DNA from: Phoronis ovalis
Lineage: Eukaryota; Phoronida; Phoronidae
Assembly: GCA_028565635.1 (NCBI GenBank)
Contig: JAOXYB010053134.1
Coordinates: forward strand, 1 to 11,447
Direction of reading: 5' to 3'
DNA length: 11,447 nucleotides
Shown: one piece after another, positions 7,930-11,447 of the stretch
Layout of the letters: every line of letters begins with the position of its first letter
Numbering within the stretch: the first letter of the stretch is position 1
Program-made: the position numbers and the translations under genes
The notes under the pieces: generated by a model
Seen by the model: the letters and a program-made list of their open reading frames with translations, nothing else
The model's database searches: none
What the model was told of the DNA's origin: nothing

Positions 7930-9227
7930 AAGCTGTAATTCTATGTGCTGTATCACTCCCTTTGTGACAAAATTTTATTTTTTATATTTTAATGATTATA
8001 TAACAAAATTTAATAACATTTCTAATAACTTTAAGCTCGTACCTGTAGTTCAGCTGTACTGAAGCTGTGCTTGTTTACTGTGGACCCCTGATTTTCTGTT
8101 GTATTTTTTATTTAATCCAACAGTTTTTATTTAAAAGACCCCGTACCACACTGTAACTGACGCTGGTAAACACTTTACAATTAAACAGATTTAAATTGAT
8201 TGTTGCATTGTATAATGCAGGTATATTATAAAGACGGTTACATATAAGACTGATCTTACCTTTGATAAAATTGTCTGTAAAGCGTTCCACCCTGGAGTGT
8301 CAAAAGTTGACTGGTTTGAATTTCCCTTATCTGATCGTAGGATTATTCCTTATAATTTTGTTGTTGTTGCAGTGTTGTATGGTTAATTTCTATGTTTATT
8401 CAAATGTTCATACCTTTGTTAGGGCTATTTTACTGTAATATACTACAACTAAATAGATTTAATAGTTCTAATAATTGGTACAGTTAATAAAATATTGCTT
8501 ACTAAAAAAAAATTTTTCTTAAAATTCTGCAAACTGGACAAATGTCGTTTTGCTGTAAAAACTATTTATTTAAGTAAAATTATAGTACCTTCATATTGTT
8601 ATGTTTTGAAATAAGTGTTAGGTTGCTGATTTTTTATCTGTGTATTTTAAATTTAATATTTACTACTAATTGTTGCATATTCTTAAACAAATTTTCTAAG
8701 CCACCAAAAAGAAATGTAATAGTTACATATTGTGTAGTATTTCTTTACCTTTCACTATATTTAGTTAAAGTTTTCGTGACTAAGTTTATGTATGTTTACA
8801 TACAAGCAAAATATGATCGCTTTTAATGCAATTTGTATAAAAGTTTTATGTTAATGTGAAAAAAGTTAATTGGGTTGAAATTTTTTTTATTCAAATTCAT
8901 ATTTTCCCACACTTTGCAGTTTTGAGGTTATAAAATGCTAAAGTTTTGTTGAAAAATAAACACGCATACCTGAGTTTAGAGGCTGCTGCATAAAGTGTCA
9001 TGAGACGTTCCAAGGCTTAATTTTTTGACTTGCTAGTTAAAGTTCTAGTGACTTATCAAACCCTTTAAAAAAGATTACTTGTATGCCTATTGAAATAATT
9101 TTCATTTGCTATTGATAATTATCTAACCAGAACAATCAGATTTTGTAGTTAATAAAACTGTAAAATTACCCAGTTAAACATAATATTGTATGTAGAATCT
9201 TTAACATGTACCATATACTCGCATAAC
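7930..9227. other. Unique non-coding stretch without a recognised gene
   Basis: About 1.3 kb with no supportable gene. Open frames at 8108-8290 (minus) and 8596-8826 (plus) have no recognisable domain; the second is a hydrophobic-rich translation of T-rich DNA. Two short hairpins are present (ttcag/ctgaa at about 8048-8062, and 8204-8219). The part at about 8965-9020 is slightly richer in G+C. Confidence 0.55.
8204..8219. repeat. Perfect hairpin (6-bp arms, 4-nt loop)
   Basis: tgcatt (8204-8209) and aatgca (8214-8219) flank gtat. It is a compact palindrome without known function, and its size is expected by chance. Confidence 0.45.
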
Positions 9228-9448
9228 AAATGTCTTCGGGTACTGTTTTAATATAAAACAAAAATTATTAAGTCAACTTCTTTAAATCTTATCTCTACAA
9301 CCTGCAATAAAAAGCCCTATACACACGATATAATCAAGTTATCAGATAAAATTTAATATAAAATTTTTCAGTAGCAGATGAGGTACATGCTTCCACCTTG
9401 TTGATAGGGATTAAAATGTTAATGATACAAGTTACTATGTTATATTAG

Positions 9449-9775
9449 CCTTTGTACAAGGTAAGAAGGACTATTTATATGAGGTTGAAATATATTGCTG
9501 GTTGACAATTTTATTCTTATTTCTTCATTTATCCTGCTAATATCAATAAATGAATTGTTTTTAGGAGGGAAAGTAGAAACATATAAAATTGGGTGTTTTG
9601 GGCCTCTGAGGTAAAGCCATTGTAAAGCCATTTAAATATGAATAAATAAGTTGCACAGTTAAAATTATAATTTACCAACAGCTTATGCAACTTCGTTGTC
9701 AGTTTCAAAGACAAATGTACTAAATAAATGTAACACAAACTTTATCCAGACTCAGTCTATTGTAATATCTATGTA
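9449..9775 (+). repeat. Right copy of a diverged two-copy direct repeat
   Basis: This is the partner of 971-1290, in the same orientation. It keeps the 21-bp exact match at 9512-9532 and the 14-bp exact match at 9538-9551. Relative to the left copy it carries extra sequence at about 9553-9577 and an internal 11-bp tandem duplication at 9611-9632. Minus-strand open frames of 63 and 69 codons overlap here in different frames. In the conserved part one frame reads INEEIRIKLST, against INEEIRIQLST on the left, but the left copy has a stop just upstream in that frame, so protein coding is not supported. Age is high: divergence is roughly a quarter of sites plus indels. Confidence 0.88.
9611..9632. 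repeat. 11-bp perfect tandem duplication
   Basis: gtaaagccatt occurs twice back to back (9611-9621 and 9622-9632). The left repeat copy has a single ataaagccat at the corresponding place (about 1118), so the duplication arose in the right copy after the two separated. Confidence 0.9.
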
Positions 9776-10393
9776 AGAACTGTTACTGGGATTTTTTTCT
9801 AAACAGCGCATGTAAGCAGACAATCATTTTAAATAAAAAGTTGACATTTTTATTGCATGTTTGGTTCTCAGTCAATAAATATAAAGATTTTCAAATATAT
9901 TTGATTGGAAATTAAAGATTTTTACTTTTTTCTAGATATTGCACATATAAGATAGTGGCATAAAAATTATTAACTTGTTTTTCTCTTACAATTTTGCATG
10001 TCTGTTATTTCCGTTTTACAAGATTTTGGTGTTTTCCACATAGACTGGTTGTAAATGCCAGATAGGAGCTAATGTTCTCGGATCCTTTATTGTCAAAGAA
10101 CAGACCACCTCTAGTGTCATGTTATAAAGAATATTCAGGCAACAAAGTACTACTTTGTGTACATAGGTGAAGACATCAAGAAAACAGACTCCGTTTATGT
10201 TATACTTGAATCATATTTGCTGTCAGAAAAAAATTGCGTGTCATAATTCATGGTTACTCTTTGAATTGTACCAGATTCCTTTTTGTTTTCGGAAGTTTAT
10301 GTTTGTATACTGTAGGAGCATCTTGTAGTAAATGTTAAGTGTAGGCAGACTCCATGAAACAATGGCTCATTACTGTACACATTGAAGGTTCGT
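9776..10393. other. Gene-free stretch, possible continuation of the right copy
   Basis: No gene is visible. It contains the short collinear partners of 1461-1948 listed under the left side (gattggaaatt at 9903, attatta at 9966, cataggtg at 10162, and the tatgtt / tgtagga / tgttaa series at 10298-10338). Confidence 0.4.
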
Positions 10394-10443
10394 AACTTTT
10401 ATAACAGATTGCAAATGCAATCTTTAAAAATATGATAAAAGTT
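10394..10443. repeat. Two-step inverted repeat, 9 bp plus 7 bp
   Basis: The outer arms aacttttat (10394-10402) and ataaaagtt (10435-10443) are exact reverse complements. Nested inside, agattgc (10406-10412) and gcaatct (10417-10423) pair perfectly around the loop aaat. The two steps are separated by 3 nt on the left and 11 nt on the right. The inner palindrome attgcaaatgcaat also resembles a C/EBP- or POU-type binding site. It is too short and too asymmetric for a standard microRNA precursor. This is the best-paired fold in the window. Confidence 0.6.
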
Positions 10444-10582
10444 GTACTTACAACTATTGAAAAACAACATGGCACGCTTTATGTTTTGATACTTATATGT
10501 ATATCAATCCAGATTTGTAACTTAAAATGGTCACTTAGTCACTGACCCTGCCTCGGACATGCAATGTTTTAAGAGACAAGAA

Positions 10583-10655
10583 ATGCTGGACTTTTATAAT
10601 ACCTCCGTATAACAGGAAGTAGTGGTGATTGTTATAACTACTATTGGACCAGCAT
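10583..10655. repeat. Nested inverted repeats
   Basis: atgctgg (10583-10589) pairs with ccagcat (10649-10655). Inside, agtagt (10618-10623) pairs with actact (10637-10642), with the palindrome gttataac (10631-10638) in the same stretch. Long unpaired segments separate the two stems, so a stable single fold is unlikely. An ETS-like caggaagt occurs at 10613-10620. Confidence 0.4.
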
Positions 10656-10659
10656 CTTT

Positions 10660-11447
10660 CACATCACTGCACTAACGAGTTATGATGCTATCTATGTCAC
10701 TTAATGTCACGAATATTGTGATGCATTTTAATGTGAAGTTGTAGTACAATTTAATAATCAGAAATGCTAGTAGACGCTTGCATCTGTAGCACCGTAAATG
10801 TACACAAATGTTCATGCGAAATTAAATGCTTTGCATTCAGATACTCAAATAAAATTAATGTGATTTCCTAGAAAATACATTTGGTATCAGCAGTATTGTC
10901 TGCGGATGGGGGTAAGAGCAAATATCCATCACATAAAAAAATAATGAAATGAATTATAGAATTAAAAAATTAACAGCTGTATTTTATATCATCTGTGATA
11001 ATAATTAATACAAATGCAATATAATATCTATGTATGCAAACAACAAAAAGGTCATGGTGTAAGGGATGGGAAGAAATTCTAAATAAAGTTATGATTAGTA
11101 AACATTGATCAGTTATCAAGAATAATGAGTTGCTGATATTTAATTACATTTGTTAAACTACTGGACACATAGTGTTTAGGTTTTGAAATGAAAGGTTACA
11201 ATTAAATATTTGAAGCCCTTAATTTTAATAAACATTCATAAAAATGTTATTCTCCTAATACGAGAAGCTGGCAATTCCAATGCTGCACTGCTTTTAATCC
11301 ACTTTGATCAAGACAGTTTTATTTGTATCCAGACAAAAAACAGATTGACAATGTGTTGACAGATTTATCCCAGTAAAAAACAACAATTTTCTTTGGATGG
11401 TTGGTAATTAACTAAAGTTTGTTTTTGCTTACACCTGTGTTATGTAG
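10660..11447. other. Unique non-coding stretch to the end of the window
   Basis: No gene or RNA is visible. Candidate partners of 2281-2670 exist (for example aaaaaattaa at 10964 with 2516), but they are too low in information to support continued homology. A short G-rich string (gcggatgggggtaag) lies at about 10902-10916. Confidence 0.5.

Noticed and set aside
6539-8060. Shared ttaagctcgt at about 6540 and 8032 with loosely similar flanks
   Set aside because: Ten-base matches between positions of this window are expected in large numbers by chance, and the flanks need large gaps to align.
8596-8826. 76-codon plus-strand hydrophobic open frame
   Set aside because: The hydrophobicity follows from T-rich codons. 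It has no ATG start (it begins at TTG), no homologue that I recognise, and no supporting context.
9440-9738. Two overlapping minus-strand open frames in the right repeat copy
   Set aside because: They lie in different frames over the same repeat, and the equivalent frames are interrupted in the left copy, so coding is not supported.
10583-10655. microRNA precursor in the nested inverted repeats
   Set aside because: The two stems are separated by long unpaired stretches and there is no continuous stem of about 22 bp. I also saw no well-known microRNA sequence anywhere in the window.

Overview
This window looks like non-coding DNA from an animal nuclear genome. It is strongly AT-rich (roughly one third G+C by eye). 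CpG is depleted: I hand-counted about 100 CpG where base composition alone predicts a little under 300. It has long A, T and G homopolymers and no long open frame, operon, ribosome-binding-site pattern or prokaryotic promoter layout. CpG loss with TpG/CpA excess is typical of a germline-methylated genome such as a vertebrate, but some invertebrates also fit. I cannot name the species, and I find no protein-coding gene, rRNA, intact tRNA or CRISPR array that I would defend.

The strongest structure is a pair of diverged copies of the same sequence in direct orientation about 8.48 kb apart (core 971-1290 and 9449-9775). They share a 21-bp exact match and a further 14-bp exact match at the same offset, inside a longer alignment of roughly 70-80% identity. 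Weaker collinear anchors suggest the homology may run from about 750 to 2170 on the left and from about 9230 to 10570 on the right. That would make it an old tandem segmental duplication, or two copies of a long unrecognised transposon, rather than a short repeat.

Other supported items: a decayed tRNA-derived sequence (SINE or tRNA pseudogene relic) at 7375-7428; a local imperfect tandem duplication around 7822-7921; an 11-bp tandem duplication inside the right repeat copy; a G13 tract; and several inverted repeats that could fold (notably 10394-10443, 3771-3801 and 3463-3575). The stretch 2000-2480 is rich in homeodomain, POU and PBX/MEIS-like motifs, with less simple sequence than its surroundings. 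It is the best candidate for a conserved regulatory element, though only comparison with other genomes can show that.

Layout: 1-750 AT-rich unique sequence with a G13 tract; 750-1730 left repeat copy and its possible extension; 2000-2480 enhancer-like block; 2500-3460 unique; 3463-3575 CpG-retaining block with nested inverted repeats; 3580-4896 unique; 4897-5220 a chance-length open frame; 5221-7370 unique; 7375-7428 tRNA-like relic; 7430-9227 unique with a small tandem duplication; 9228-10570 right repeat copy and possible extension; 10583-11447 unique. No genes are visible to work together; the window reads as intergenic or intronic DNA.
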